Shown piece after piece: positions 7,365-16,486 of a stretch of DNA of 41,623 bases. The stretch covers positions 1 through 41,623 of the forward strand of contig JANQWV010000009.1 of assembly GCA_030729695.1 (NCBI GenBank), written 5' to 3'. The notes under the pieces are model-generated. The model worked only from the letters and a program-made list of their open reading frames with translations. It made no database searches and had not been told where the DNA came from. The position numbers were made by a program, and so were the translations under genes. Positions within the stretch are counted from its first letter, which is position 1; the number at the start of each line of letters is the position of its first letter. Source of the stretch: Flavobacteriales bacterium (GTDB lineage Bacteria; Bacteroidota; Bacteroidia; Flavobacteriales_D; Sanyastnellaceae).

Positions 7365-7937
7365 GTGGAGCTTGTATCAACTTTTCTTCCTACACAATAC
7401 GGCGACTTTGAAATTAAGGCGTTCGATAGCGGCAATGCCGAACTTCCGAACTTAGCCTTGGTTCATCCAGCGTGTAATTTATCTGAACCTGTTGTTGTTC
7501 GAATTCATTCGGAATGCATGACAGGAGATGTCTTCGGTTCGCGTAAATGCGATTGCGGAGATCAACTGCACGCGGCGCTTAAACAATGCGGAGAAGAAAA
7601 GGGTGTTTTAATTTATTTACGTCAGGAAGGAAGAGGCATTGGTTTAGTAAACAAACTCAAGGCTTATCAACTTCAGGAAAAGGGAATGGATACCATTGAA
7701 GCGAACGAGGCTTTGGGTTTCGATGCTGATTTACGTTCGTTCGATCAAGCGGTAGAAATACTTTTGGAATTGGGAGTTCAACGCGTAAAGTTGCTAACGA
7801 ATAATCCATTAAAGATGGAAGCACTCGAAGGCATAGGTTTTGTTAGCGTTGAACGTGTTCCCCTGCAAGGCGAAGAATTCGATTCAAATAAAAATTATTT
7901 GAGTACGAAGCGCGAGAAAATGGGACATCAAATTTGA
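7365..7937 (+). CDS. ribA: GTP cyclohydrolase II, standalone
   Basis: A 190-residue GTP cyclohydrolase II, the first enzyme of riboflavin synthesis, which opens the GTP imidazole ring and releases formate. The three zinc cysteines are C51, C62 and C64 (ECMTGDVFGSRKCDCGDQL), followed by the catalytic RQEGRGIGL at about 87-95 and the C-terminal LLTNNPLKM guanine-site segment. It has no fused DHBP synthase (RibB) domain, unlike many bacterial RibBA proteins. The start is a GTG at 7365; no better ATG exists between it and the preceding stop. A standalone ribA often coexists with a ribBA elsewhere, which cannot be judged here. The OmpA-family gene starts 10 bases downstream. Confidence 0.94.
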   Translation: MELVSTFLPTQYGDFEIKAFDSGNAELPNLALVHPACNLSEPVVVRIHSECMTGDVFGSRKCDCGDQLHAALKQCGEEKGVLIYLRQEGRGIGLVNKLKAYQLQEKGMDTIEANEALGFDADLRSFDQAVEILLELGVQRVKLLTNNPLKMEALEGIGFVSVERVPLQGEEFDSNKNYLSTKREKMGHQI

Positions 7938-7947
7938 TTCTTTCAAC

Positions 7948-9981
7948 ATGAATAAAAGCTTATTCATACTCATCGTAATCTTGTGCTCATTCAGATTTGT
8001 GAATGCACAGAATTGCGAATACACTCCTTCGAAGAATATTCAGAAGTTGCTAGAGAAAGCGGCAGATGGAAAGAAGTACACAAGCGATGAACGCATTGTA
8101 TTTCTTGAACAGGCCTTAGAGCAAGACGCGGAATGTCTACCGTGTATGCTGCAATTGGGTGAAATGAAATTCCTTCGTGCGAAAAGACAAGGTTCCGGTT
8201 TTGAAGAAACCATTCGTTTGTACGAAGAACTAAAAGCGAAATGCGAAGAGTATCATTCGGAAATGTACTACTTCCTTGGTGCTATGCATTACGCGAATCA
8301 AGAGTACGACGAAGCCACAGAGAGCTTCGAAAAATTCTTACGTTTTCCAGACAGTGATCCTTCGAAATTCAATTCAAACTACGACAAGAAATACAAGGAA
8401 GTGGAAGAGGCTTTAATCTCTGTGAAAGCCTACAACAAAATCTACAACGGAAACAAAGGCTATGTCTTCAAACCGAAAAAGGTAACAGGTGTTTCAACAC
8501 CAAGCGATGAATACCTTCCCATGATCTCGCCCGATGGTGAAATCTTATTCTTTACGCGATTGCTTATTAAACAAGCGAAAGGTGATTTCACAAGCAAGGA
8601 AGTTGAGGAATTCACATGGAGCAAGCGCGTTGATATCAATGCGCAATTCGACAACGGATTGGCGCTTCCTCCACCTTTCAACAAAGGTGGTTCATACGGT
8701 GGAGCAACACTTTCAATCGATAACAAAGAACTCATTATTGCGAAGTCTAATCCGAATGCGAAAAACGCAAACAACATCGATTTGTTTTCAACCCGATTCG
8801 AATGCATTACCAAAGATGACGGAAGCATTGGTTATGTATGGAGTGATTGGGTGAGTTTGGGTGAAGGAGTGAATACACCTGACGGCTGGGAAGCGCAGCC
8901 TTCATTGAGTGGTGACGGACAAACACTCATCTTTGCGGCAGTTCGCCCAGAGTGCGCAAAAGACAATTCAGGAAATTTCAGTCATGACTTATTTATGTCT
9001 CGAAAACAATCCGACGGCACATGGGGCAAGTGCACCCCACTTCCAGCTTCGATCAATACAAAGGGACAAGAGAAAGCACCTTTCATTCACAGCGATAGTC
9101 ATACGATTTATTTTTCAAGCGATGGACATTTGGGTGTAGGAGGAATGGATTTCTTTTACGCGAAAATGAACGACGATGGAACCTTTAGCGAAGTTGAAAA
9201 CATTGGTGTTCCGATTAACGACGAGAACGATCAGATTGGAATTATTGTAAGCAGCGACGGTGAATTGGCGTACTTCGGAGCCGATCGTTATTTGGGAGAG
9301 AAGAGCTACGATATTTTTCAATTCAATATGCCGGAAAAGGCGAAGCCTGAACGCGTAGCCATTATTAAGGGAGAGGTGAAAGGCGACGATGGAACGCCTG
9401 CGCAGAATGCTTCTGTAACTATTCAATACGCCCAGTCTGGAAGTGAAGAGCAAGTGAAGGTGAACAACGACGATGGGTCTTATGCAGCTATTGTTCGTAC
9501 GAACAAGAAAGAAGATGTGGTGTTGAAAGTGGAAGGGGAAAACATTGCGTTCAATGCGCATGTCATTTCGAAAAAAGAAAACAGCGATCCTGCTGCAATC
9601 TTAAAGTTGAATTTAGAAACCTCTGTTGTTGCCGAGAACAAACCGTTTGTCATTAACGACATTTATTATTCAACCAGTTCAACTTCAATTAACGAAGAAT
9701 CGAAATTGATTTTAATTCAGTTCGCAGATTACTTGAAGGAACATCCGTCGTGGATCATTGAAATACGCGGACACACCGATAACATTGGCGACGATAAATC
9801 GAACGAAGCGCTTTCGCTTGGAAGAGCGAATCAAGTGAAAGATTTTTTAGTTTTGAGGGGAGTGAAGGTGGAGCAGCTTTCAGCAAAGGGCTTTGGAGAG
9901 TCGAAACCTGTTGCTTCTAACGACACTGAATCGGGAAGAGCGAAAAACAGAAGAACAGAATTTGTAATTAAAAAACTCTAG
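7948..9981 (+). CDS. Outer-membrane-associated TPR/PD40/OmpA-C protein
   Basis: A 677-residue exported protein. In order it has a signal peptide (ending FVNA before QNCEY), TPR-like helices at about residues 30-150, a PD40-type beta-propeller at about 180-460 ([57 protein letters not shown]), a carboxypeptidase-regulatory-like beta domain at about 470-545, and a C-terminal OmpA peptidoglycan-binding domain with GHTDNIGDD and [12 protein letters not shown]. This architecture is shared with PorE, a T9SS component of Porphyromonas, but Bacteroidota carry several paralogues and PorE is a lipoprotein, while no clear lipobox is seen here. It probably links outer membrane and peptidoglycan. One base separates its stop from the trmD ATG. 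Confidence 0.88.
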   Translation: MNKSLFILIVILCSFRFVNAQNCEYTPSKNIQKLLEKAADGKKYTSDERIVFLEQALEQDAECLPCMLQLGEMKFLRAKRQGSGFEETIRLYEELKAKCEEYHSEMYYFLGAMHYANQEYDEATESFEKFLRFPDSDPSKFNSNYDKKYKEVEEALISVKAYNKIYNGNKGYVFKPKKVTGVSTPSDEYLPMISPDGEILFFTRLLIKQAKGDFTSKEVEEFTWSKRVDINAQFDNGLALPPPFNKGGSYGGATLSIDNKELIIAKSNPNAKNANNIDLFSTRFECITKDDGSIGYVWSDWVSLGEGVNTPDGWEAQPSLSGDGQTLIFAAVRPECAKDNSGNFSHDLFMSRKQSDGTWGKCTPLPASINTKGQEKAPFIHSDSHTIYFSSDGHLGVGGMDFFYAKMNDDGTFSEVENIGVPINDENDQIGIIVSSDGELAYFGADRYLGEKSYDIFQFNMPEKAKPERVAIIKGEVKGDDGTPAQNASVTIQYAQSGSEEQVKVNNDDGSYAAIVRTNKKEDVVLKVEGENIAFNAHVISKKENSDPAAILKLNLETSVVAENKPFVINDIYYSTSSTSINEESKLILIQFADYLKEHPSWIIEIRGHTDNIGDDKSNEALSLGRANQVKDFLVLRGVKVEQLSAKGFGESKPVASNDTESGRAKNRRTEFVIKKL

Positions 9982-9982
9982 C

Positions 9983-10654
9983 ATGCGAATAGACATACTT
10001 ACCATTCTACCTCGTTTGCTCGACGGGCCTTTTGCAGATTCGATCTTGAATCGCGCGCAGAAGAACGGTCTGTGTGAAATTCACATTCACAACATTCGCG
10101 ATTATTCAACAGATAAGCACAAGAGTGTCGACGACTATCAGTTTGGCGGTGGAGCGGGAATGGTGATGCTTATTCAACCCATTGCAGATTGTATTGATAA
10201 GTTGAAGGTCGAGCGCGAATACGACGAGATTATTTATTTGACTCCGGATGGAGATAGACTGAATCAGAGCATGTGCAATACCTTTTCGTTGGGAAAGAAT
10301 TTGCTCATGATATGCGGACATTACAAGGGTATAGATCAGCGATTGCGCGATCACTATGTGACACGCGAAATCTCAATTGGAGATTATGTTTTAAGTGGAG
10401 GAGAATTAGCGGCTGCTGTTTTGGTAGATGCGATTGTGCGATTAATCCCCGGTGTGATGAACGATGAGACAAGTGCATTGACCGATTCATTTCAAGATAA
10501 TTTATTAGCGCCTCCTGTATATACGCGTCCAGCTGAATACAACGGATGGAAGGTTCCAGATGTTTTGACTTCTGGAAATTTCAAAGCCATTGAGGACTGG
10601 CGCATGCAGCAAGCGTTTGAGAAAACGAAAACAAGAAGACCCGACTTGTTATGA
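9983..10654 (+). CDS. trmD: tRNA (guanine-N1)-methyltransferase
   Basis: A 223-residue SPOUT methyltransferase that makes m1G37 next to the anticodon and prevents +1 frameshifting. Family motifs are [13 protein letters not shown] near residues 48-60, [11 protein letters not shown] near 86, [10 protein letters not shown] near 111, and the knot segment [14 protein letters not shown] near 131-144. The C-terminal [19 protein letters not shown] and the RRPDLL end are also typical. Length is normal. The ATG follows the OmpA-family stop by one base and its stop overlaps the rarA start (ATGA), so translation of the three genes is probably coupled. Confidence 0.97.
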   Translation: MRIDILTILPRLLDGPFADSILNRAQKNGLCEIHIHNIRDYSTDKHKSVDDYQFGGGAGMVMLIQPIADCIDKLKVEREYDEIIYLTPDGDRLNQSMCNTFSLGKNLLMICGHYKGIDQRLRDHYVTREISIGDYVLSGGELAAAVLVDAIVRLIPGVMNDETSALTDSFQDNLLAPPVYTRPAEYNGWKVPDVLTSGNFKAIEDWRMQQAFEKTKTRRPDLL

Positions 10655-11916
10655 GCACGCCACTTGCGGAAAGAATGCGTCCGAAGACATTCGATGAATA
10701 CGTAGGGCAATCGCATTTGATTGGCAAGGGCGCCGTGTTGCGCAGCATTATTGAAAGCGGACATATTCCAAGCATGATCTTCTGGGGGCCTCCGGGTGTT
10801 GGAAAAACAACCTTGGCAAACATCATTGCGCAAACGCAACAACGTCCGTTCTTTTCGCTCTCTGCAATCAATAGCGGAGTGAAAGAAATTCGTGAAGTGT
10901 TAGATCAAGCAGGGAAGGGCGGACTGTTTCAGAAGAGTGCGATTTTATTCATAGACGAGATTCATCGCTTTTCAAAGAGTCAGCAAGACTCGTTACTCGG
11001 TGCGGTTGAAAAGGGAGTTGTAACGCTCATTGGCGCGACAACAGAAAACCCTTCCTTCGAAGTAAACGGTGCCTTGTTGTCGCGCTCGCAGGTGTACACC
11101 CTGAATGCGCTCACCAAAGATGAACTCAATCAGTTATTAAAAGACGTCATTGTTCGCGATGAGGCGCTTCGCGCAAAGAATATTCAATTAGAAGAAACAC
11201 AATCGTTGTTGAAATACAGTGGCGGCGATGCTCGCCGATTGCTGAATGTGCTTGAGTTAGTTGTTGAATCCATTTCAGAGACGCCTTGCGTCATTAAAAA
11301 CGCTTCGGTAGAGAACGTCATTCAAACAAACGCTGCACGATACGACAAGACGGGAGAAATGCATTACGATGTTATTTCAGCGTTTATTAAAAGCGTGCGC
11401 GGAAGTCATGCGCAAGCAGCGACGTACTATTTGGCGCGCATGATTAAAGGCGGGGAAGACCCGCTATTCATAGCGCGAAGATTGGTCATATTGGCTTCAG
11501 AAGACATTGGCTTAGCGAATCCGAATGCGCTATTGATTGCGGAAGCAACCTTTCGCGCTGTTCAAAATATAGGCTGGCCTGAAGCGCGCATTCCGCTAAG
11601 CATGTGCACAGTGTATTTGGCAACCAGCGCGAAAAGCAATTCTGTCTACACCGCTATTGATGCGGCTTTGGCGTTGGTGGAACAAACAGGTGATCTACCT
11701 GTTCCCATGCATCTTCGCAACGCGCCAACGAAATTAATGAAGGAATTGGGATACGGAAAGAACTACGAATACGCGCATGCACACGAAGGGAATTTCGTTC
11801 GTCAAGAATTTCTTCCACAAGAAATTGCATCGTCAGAATTCTATACACCAGGCAACAATCCGAAAGAAGCGGCCATTCTAAAATGGCTGCAAGAACGCTG
11901 GGGGACGAATGAATAA
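10651..11916 (+). CDS. rarA: Replication-associated recombination protein A
   Basis: A 421-residue AAA+ ATPase of the RarA/MgsA/WRNIP1 family, which acts at stalled replication forks in the cytoplasm. Walker A is GPPGVGKT at residues 46-53, Walker B is LFIDEIHRF near 97, sensor 1 is [11 protein letters not shown] near 128 and a sensor 2-type GGDARR lies near 192. The C-terminal half contains the typical [29 protein letters not shown] and the tetramerisation region ending in LKWLQERWG. It overlaps trmD by 4 bases and overlaps the following acyltransferase start by 8 bases. Length is within the usual 420-450 range. Confidence 0.96.
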   Translation: MSTPLAERMRPKTFDEYVGQSHLIGKGAVLRSIIESGHIPSMIFWGPPGVGKTTLANIIAQTQQRPFFSLSAINSGVKEIREVLDQAGKGGLFQKSAILFIDEIHRFSKSQQDSLLGAVEKGVVTLIGATTENPSFEVNGALLSRSQVYTLNALTKDELNQLLKDVIVRDEALRAKNIQLEETQSLLKYSGGDARRLLNVLELVVESISETPCVIKNASVENVIQTNAARYDKTGEMHYDVISAFIKSVRGSHAQAATYYLARMIKGGEDPLFIARRLVILASEDIGLANPNALLIAEATFRAVQNIGWPEARIPLSMCTVYLATSAKSNSVYTAIDAALALVEQTGDLPVPMHLRNAPTKLMKELGYGKNYEYAHAHEGNFVRQEFLPQEIASSEFYTPGNNPKEAAILKWLQERWGTNE

Positions 11917-12979
11917 TATCACAACACGAAACTTTGGACTCGATTTATTTCGAGCATTGGCCATTCTGTTGGTTGTGTTGTCTCACGGAAAATTTTTGTT
12001 GAATGGAACGGTCCTGGAGAATTTTCCGTTCGTGAAAATGCTCGACGGCGTCGATTTATTTTTTGTGTTAAGCGGATTTTTAATTGGAGGAATATTGTTG
12101 AAGTCTTCCTCTGAAGGGTTGAATTGGCGAGGTGTTGCGCACTTCTGGAAGAGAAGATGGTTACGAACCTTGCCGAATTATTATTTGATCTTGTTGTTGA
12201 ATTTCATTTTCATTTCGTGTGGAATTATTTCCGGAGACTTAACTGTTTTCGGTTGGAAGTTTATTGTCTTCCTTCAAAATTTCTCAAAGCCGCTCATAGG
12301 ATTTTTCTGGGAGTCGTGGAGCTTGGCAGTGGAGGAGTGGTTCTATATTTTCACTCCAGTTATGCTTTGGGGACTGCTGAAAGCGTTTCGGTTGAAATGG
12401 GCTTATCTCGTTGCTACACTTGTAATGATTGCTGTTCCCTTGATCTATCGCGCTTATTCCTTTGATCCCAAACTCGACGATTTCTGGTTCGATGTGCAGG
12501 TTCGAAAAATTGTCGTGTTTCGACTCGATGCTATTGCATTTGGATTGCTACTCGCTTGGATTTTTTCTTTCTATAAAAATCTTTGGGACAAATGGAAAAA
12601 CGTTGCGCTTGTTTTTGGATTAGCCATTGTTTTATTCTTGTTGAATAACAGCGCTTCAAACGCGACGTTTTATCGCCAAGTATTTTATTTCAGCATAACA
12701 CCTTTCGCTATAGCACTCATCCTTCCTTGGTTTGAAGGGATTACTTCTTCATGGAAACGTCTGGTTGGTGCAGTGACGCACATCAGTAAGATTTCGTATT
12801 CGATGTATTTAATTAACCTTGCGTTGGTTGCTCAAGTCATCGGATTGAATTTTCCAGTTCAAGGAAATGCAGATGGTATAATGAAGTATCTCGGGTATTG
12901 GGCAATTGTGATTGCGGTTTCTTCGGCGCTTTATTATATGGTGGAAAGGCCGATTCTTCGGTGGAGAGACGGCGCTTAG
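11909..12979 (+). CDS. Acyltransferase-3 family membrane protein
   Basis: A 356-residue integral membrane acyltransferase (OafA/YrhL type) with about ten transmembrane segments. The N-terminal FGLDLFRALAILLVVLSHGK carries the conserved R..A and the essential H in transmembrane segment 1. VDLFFVLSGFLIGGIL and the SWSLAVEEWFYIFTP motif near residue 130 are hallmarks of the family. Such enzymes move acyl groups, usually acetyl, onto extracytoplasmic sugars, lipids or peptidoglycan; the acceptor is unknown. The ATG overlaps the rarA stop by 8 bases, although a functional link to rarA is not evident. The stop codon is followed at once by hairpin array 1. Confidence 0.88.
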   Translation: MNNITTRNFGLDLFRALAILLVVLSHGKFLLNGTVLENFPFVKMLDGVDLFFVLSGFLIGGILLKSSSEGLNWRGVAHFWKRRWLRTLPNYYLILLLNFIFISCGIISGDLTVFGWKFIVFLQNFSKPLIGFFWESWSLAVEEWFYIFTPVMLWGLLKAFRLKWAYLVATLVMIAVPLIYRAYSFDPKLDDFWFDVQVRKIVVFRLDAIAFGLLLAWIFSFYKNLWDKWKNVALVFGLAIVLFLLNNSASNATFYRQVFYFSITPFAIALILPWFEGITSSWKRLVGAVTHISKISYSMYLINLALVAQVIGLNFPVQGNADGIMKYLGYWAIVIAVSSALYYMVERPILRWRDGA

Positions 12980-13090
12980 CACCTTCGGTGATGACACGAC
13001 ACGTCGTGATGACACAACTAGTTGTGATGACAATCTGCGATTGATGACCACTTCGTGAATGACGGCGAAGCCGATGACCGCGGAGCGGAT
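12980..13090. repeat. Hairpin array 1: seven mini-palindromes spaced by ATGA
   Basis: Seven short inverted repeats are separated by the constant tetranucleotide ATGA. In order the units are CACCTTCGGTG, CACGACACGTCGTG, CACAACTAGTTGTG, CAATCTGCGATTG, CCACTTCGTGA, CGGCGAAGCCG and CCGCGGAGCGG. Each is 11-14 bases with a 3-7 bp stem and a loop of 0-3 bases, and stem sequences differ between units while pairing is kept. The only flaw is the outer pair of the fifth unit. The array begins on the base after the acyltransferase stop and ends at the pyrD stop, so it fills the convergent gap completely. Its function is unknown. Bidirectional termination, mRNA 3'-end protection and DNA-level structure are all possible. 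Confidence 0.9.
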
Positions 13091-14109
13091 TAATGAATGT
13101 GGTTTGCGATGTTGCGAGCGATTGCAGGGCCTTCGTAGATGAAGCCCGTGTATACCTGAACCAGAGAAGCACCTGCATCTATTTTTTCTTGCGCATTTTG
13201 TGAAGTGTGAATTCCTCCAACGCCAATGATTGGAAATGCGCCGTTCGATTTTGAATGCAAATAACGAATCACTTCGGTTGAACGCGAACGCACAGGAGCG
13301 CCGCTTAATCCGCCCATTCCAATGCTTTCAATGGTTTGTGTATTCGTTTGCAATTGCTCTCTTGAAATGGTTGTGTTCGTTGCAATGACTCCAGCAATTT
13401 TTGTTTGAAGAACAATTTCAACAATGTCATTCAATTGATCATCTGTTAAATCCGGAGCAATTTTTAAAAAGATTGGACGCGGTTTTGGAAACGTGTTATT
13501 TGTTTCAGCAAGAGCAGAAAGAATTTTCATTAATGGCTCCTTCTCCTGCAACTCCCGTAACCCCGGTGTATTCGGAGAGCTCACATTCACCACGAAATAA
13601 TCTACACAATCGTGAAGAGCATTCAAGCAAATTAAATAATCACTTAATGCATCTTCGTTCGGAGTGATCTTATTCTTCCCAATATTTCCTCCGACAATAA
13701 TATTTGATTTGCGTTTTCTCAAGCGAACCGCAGCATCTTCAACGCCACCGTTATTAAATCCCATGCGGTTGATTAAACCATTGTCTAATGGAAGTCTAAA
13801 CAACCTCGGCTTATCATTTCCCGGTTGAGCTTTCGGCGTTAGTGTTCCTATTTCCACATGTCCGAATCCTAGCAACGCCAACTCATCGATCCAACGGGCA
13901 TCTTTATCAAACCCTGCGGCCAATCCAACCTTGTTCGGAAATTCAATTCCAGCAACGACAATCTTATTTTCTTTCGCTTTGAAAATTGATTTTAAAATCA
14001 TTTTCCCTCCAGGAATTCTTGAAGAAATTTTCAATAAATCCATGGCCAAGTAATGCGCCTTTTCTGGAGAAAAAAGAAAAAAGAAAGGTTTAATCAGAAG
14101 CTTATACAT
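13090..14109 (-). CDS. pyrD: Dihydroorotate dehydrogenase, quinone-linked class 2
   Basis: A 339-residue membrane-associated flavoenzyme that oxidises dihydroorotate to orotate with quinone. The class 2 features are an N-terminal helical extension ([21 protein letters not shown]) that contacts the membrane, [10 protein letters not shown] near residue 64, [12 protein letters not shown], and [14 protein letters not shown] near 170, where a serine takes the catalytic-base position. ATNTT and GVGGI complete the FMN site. I chose the ATG at 14107-14109 because an exact -7 box ends 4 bases before it. In-frame ATGs 10 and 5 codons upstream would put promoter sequence inside the gene. It is flanked by hairpin array 1 at its stop and array 2 upstream of its promoter. 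Confidence 0.95.
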   Translation of the reverse strand: MYKLLIKPFFFLFSPEKAHYLAMDLLKISSRIPGGKMILKSIFKAKENKIVVAGIEFPNKVGLAAGFDKDARWIDELALLGFGHVEIGTLTPKAQPGNDKPRLFRLPLDNGLINRMGFNNGGVEDAAVRLRKRKSNIIVGGNIGKNKITPNEDALSDYLICLNALHDCVDYFVVNVSSPNTPGLRELQEKEPLMKILSALAETNNTFPKPRPIFLKIAPDLTDDQLNDIVEIVLQTKIAGVIATNTTISREQLQTNTQTIESIGMGGLSGAPVRSRSTEVIRYLHSKSNGAFPIIGVGGIHTSQNAQEKIDAGASLVQVYTGFIYEGPAIARNIANHIH

Positions 14110-14113
14110 GCTG

Positions 14114-14121
14114 CAAAAATA
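14114..14121 (-). promoter_or_regulatory. -7 box of pyrD
   Basis: The minus strand reads TATTTTTG, an exact TAnnTTTG match, followed by CAGC and then the ATG. The predicted transcript start coincides with the start codon. Confidence 0.6.
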
Positions 14122-14136
14122 CATCATCTCATTTAT

Positions 14137-14259
14137 CAATCGCAGATTGTCATCACCTTCGGTGTCATCCGCTCTGCGGTCATCGGCTTCGCCGTCATCA
14201 ATCGCAGATTGTCATCACGAAGTGTCGTGTCATCGGCTTCGCCGTCATCCGCTCCGCGG
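14137..14259. repeat. Hairpin array 2: eight mini-palindromes spaced by TCAT
   Basis: On the plus strand eight palindromes are separated by TCAT, the complement of the ATGA spacer, so this array is inverted relative to arrays 1 and 3. Units in order are CAATCGCAGATTG, CACCTTCGGTG, CCGCTCTGCGG, CGGCTTCGCCG, CAATCGCAGATTG, CACGAAGTGTCGTG, CGGCTTCGCCG and CCGCTCCGCGG. All eight stems pair perfectly. It lies between the divergent pyrD promoter and the promoter of the 14367 gene, in a 257-base gap (14110-14366). Bases 14260-14320 after the array show nothing I can name. Confidence 0.9.
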
Positions 14260-14324
14260 TTTTGGTGAATAACTCTGTTGATATGTGTGAATTTCACTTT
14301 CGTCGCAAGGCTGCGTATGCCGTT

Positions 14325-14332
14325 TATTTTTG
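14325..14332 (+). promoter_or_regulatory. -7 box of the 14367 gene
   Basis: TATTTTTG exactly matches TAnnTTTG and lies 34 bases before the ATG at 14367, giving a leader of about 30 bases. Confidence 0.5.
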
Positions 14333-14366
14333 ATGAAATCGAAAGGTTAAAAAATCGTTAAGGCAT

Positions 14367-14918
14367 ATGATTACATTTTTTGGAAAGAAGAAAATCTCAG
14401 CAGAGCGCGCAGCAGCCATGTTCGTGAACACGCTGCTAGATTCTGTTGAAGGTGGATTTCCAGAGGTAGCTGGATTTATTCGCGATACCCCTGAGTTTGT
14501 TTGCACTCCAAAAATTAGTGACGATGAATACGGTAAGTTTTTAATGATCGCGATTGTAGGGAATTTCAATTATTTGAATGAACACTTCCGCGATGGAGAA
14601 GGTGATTTAATTGTTCAGCATTGCGTAGATCAATTGGCTCCTGTTTTCGATTTATCTCCAGTTGCTTTCCAAGCCAAATTAAACGACTACAAGAAGTTCA
14701 TGGCTCACGTGAATTTCCCTTCGAAAAACATTTTGTACAGCATGTCGAAGGCGTTCTTCTTCAAATACGAATTGAATCAATACCAAGACGAGTACTTCCG
14801 CAACATGAATACGCCGAATCCAATCTTCTTGAAGAGTTTGGATGAGATTATGCGTAACTTCATTTGGGACTGGTCGGCATTCTGCGACAAGTACAAAGTT
14901 CAGTTGGGAACGGTGTAA
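14367..14918 (+). CDS. Conserved-looking cytoplasmic protein of unknown function
   Basis: A 183-residue protein that I do not recognise. It has no signal peptide or transmembrane segment and appears alpha-helical and acidic, with several aromatic-rich helices (SKAFFFKYELNQYQDEYF, MRNFIWDWSAFCDKYKV). The N-terminus MITFFGKKKISAERAAAMFV looks like a short basic tail followed by a helix. It stands alone between two hairpin arrays: array 2 lies upstream of its promoter and array 3 starts on the base after its stop. Codon use matches the neighbourhood. It could be a small regulatory or binding protein; nothing in the sequence decides this. Confidence 0.8.
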   Translation: MITFFGKKKISAERAAAMFVNTLLDSVEGGFPEVAGFIRDTPEFVCTPKISDDEYGKFLMIAIVGNFNYLNEHFRDGEGDLIVQHCVDQLAPVFDLSPVAFQAKLNDYKKFMAHVNFPSKNILYSMSKAFFFKYELNQYQDEYFRNMNTPNPIFLKSLDEIMRNFIWDWSAFCDKYKVQLGTV

Positions 14919-14990
14919 CCGCTTCGCGGATGACACAACACTTTGTGATGACACTTTCAGTGATGACCACTTCGCGGATGACACTTCGTG
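14919..14990. repeat. Hairpin array 3: five mini-palindromes spaced by ATGA
   Basis: Units in order are CCGCTTCGCGG, CACAACACTTTGTG, CACTTTCAGTG, CCACTTCGCGG and CACTTCGTG, separated by ATGA. The fourth has one A-C mismatch in its stem; the others pair. The array starts on the base after the stop of the 14367 gene and ends 5 bases before the stop of the convergent S41 peptidase gene, so it occupies the whole convergent gap. The orientation of the spacer is the same as in array 1. Confidence 0.88.
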
Positions 14991-14995
14991 ATTAA

Positions 14996-16486
14996 CTAAT
15001 TTTCTAGGAAATATTCTAAGACGGTATCTTTTCCAGATTTCAAATTTTCTAAACTTTGTTCCAAAGGAATATTTGGAAGTATAGGCGTTCGCGAATAACT
15101 GAACGTGTTTTTGTAGTTGTAGCGAATGGTTGGAACCGAATAAGAAATTCCGGATTCTGAAAGTTGAACAGTGGTTGCGTTGCCCCAGGTGCCGTTGGCG
15201 GTGGCGTTGCACGGTGTGCCAATAAGAACTGCTCTGTGATTGGTCTGCATCAACTGCGCGAAGTCGCAAGCAGCAGATACCGTATTTCCATTCATGAAAA
15301 TTGCCACTTTTCTATTGTACACATGTTCTCTGCGCTGACGCTGAGGGATACTGAAAAAGGCGGTGTCTGATTCTTCGAGCGGTGTCTGACTTAACATGTA
15401 GTACTTATACATGTCTTCATTTCGCTTGAACTGTTTTTCTGTGAATTTTGGAAAATGCTTGAGTCTGAATTTCGAAACGATTTGATAGGAATAGTCGCTC
15501 GCTTTCCAAATGATATTGCTTGGCGTATTCAATCCACTCGGCATTAAAAACGAGCAGAGGTATTCAACCATTGCGCTTGATCCACCTGGATTGTCGCGCA
15601 CATCAATGGCAATTTCTTCAATGCCTAATTCTCGCACGGCTTGAAAGAACTTCCTAATTTTTTTGACGTCGTTTTGAAAAGGTCGGGAAGAGAAGGAATG
15701 AACTTTTAAAACAGCTTTTCCCTCATCCAAATAAAAAGTTGCTTCTACATTTTTTTTATTCTGGTTGAAATGTTCTCGTCTTATTTTTTGAAGATGCTTT
15801 GCGTCTAACAGTTGAACTTCCATACTGTCTATTTTATTATCTACTCGGAAGACAACTGTTTCAACATCCCAATCGCTTTGCAAAGGATTTGCGAAGAATT
15901 GAGCGGGCGTGTAATAATAGGCGGCCGCTTCGTCACTGGCTTGCATGGCGTTACCTTCGTCGACGCTCCATTGTTTTGCCAAAGCATGCAATTCCTTCAT
16001 CGGTAATTTTCCAATTGAAATAATTTCGCTTCCAAAGGGAGGTCCGCCGGAGTATGTTTCTTCAACGTAAAATTTTCCGTCAATGGGTTGAATGAACAAT
16101 GGCAAAAAGCCAGAGTTGTATCCGCATGATTCGAACATCAAACGAAACACGTGTGTCTGCAAATGTGAATCTTGAACAACGCGAATGAATCGATTTAGAT
16201 TCTGCGCATGCTCAATCATTGTCCGATCTTGAGAGTAGAAGTCAAGCGCTTTTTTGAACGCTTCACTAAAGGCCTGTTTGCCGCAATAGGCGTATGGATC
16301 AGGATGAACAGATAGAAGAGTTTCTTCGAGTTCAATAAGGTCGTCGACTAAATAGTCAGCACAAATGCGTTCAATATTTCGTTCGCAGCGATAATACGCT
16401 TTTGAATTCGGATCGAAGCAGGTGTCGGACTGCGCAGATAGCTGAACAGCCGCTAAAAGAAAGACGAACGAAAAAAGTTGACGCAC
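14996..16486 (-). CDS. S41-family peptidase, exported
   Basis: A 496-residue protein with a signal peptide (MRQLFSFVFLLAAVQLSA before QSDTC). The C-terminal half carries an S41 (C-terminal-processing/tail-specific-like) protease fold: AIDVRDNPGGSSAMVEYL near residue 300, then the nucleophile region MNGNTVSAACDFAQLM near 398 with the expected serine, and GTPCNATANGTWGNA after it. No clear PDZ domain is seen between the N-terminal helical region and the catalytic part, so it resembles the interphotoreceptor-retinoid-binding/tricorn-type S41 subgroup common in Bacteroidota. The start is a GTG directly following the paaZ stop (TAAGTG), so the two are probably co-transcribed although no joint function is apparent. 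The substrate is unknown. Confidence 0.85.
   Translation of the reverse strand: MRQLFSFVFLLAAVQLSAQSDTCFDPNSKAYYRCERNIERICADYLVDDLIELEETLLSVHPDPYAYCGKQAFSEAFKKALDFYSQDRTMIEHAQNLNRFIRVVQDSHLQTHVFRLMFESCGYNSGFLPLFIQPIDGKFYVEETYSGGPPFGSEIISIGKLPMKELHALAKQWSVDEGNAMQASDEAAAYYYTPAQFFANPLQSDWDVETVVFRVDNKIDSMEVQLLDAKHLQKIRREHFNQNKKNVEATFYLDEGKAVLKVHSFSSRPFQNDVKKIRKFFQAVRELGIEEIAIDVRDNPGGSSAMVEYLCSFLMPSGLNTPSNIIWKASDYSYQIVSKFRLKHFPKFTEKQFKRNEDMYKYYMLSQTPLEESDTAFFSIPQRQRREHVYNRKVAIFMNGNTVSAACDFAQLMQTNHRAVLIGTPCNATANGTWGNATTVQLSESGISYSVPTIRYNYKNTFSYSRTPILPNIPLEQSLENLKSGKDTVLEYFLEN

Noticed and set aside
12809-13178. Minus-strand open frames across hairpin array 1 encoding VVSS/RHH-rich peptides
   Set aside because: They are translations of the ATGA-hairpin repeat in non-gene frames and overlap the acyltransferase and pyrD ends.
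14053-14268. Plus-strand frame across hairpin array 2
   Set aside because: It begins inside pyrD antisense and its tail is translated repeat; no independent coding signal.
12980-14990. CRISPR array interpretation of the spaced repeats
   Set aside because: The constant element is only 4 bases, the variable elements are palindromes and not unique spacers, and no cas genes are present.
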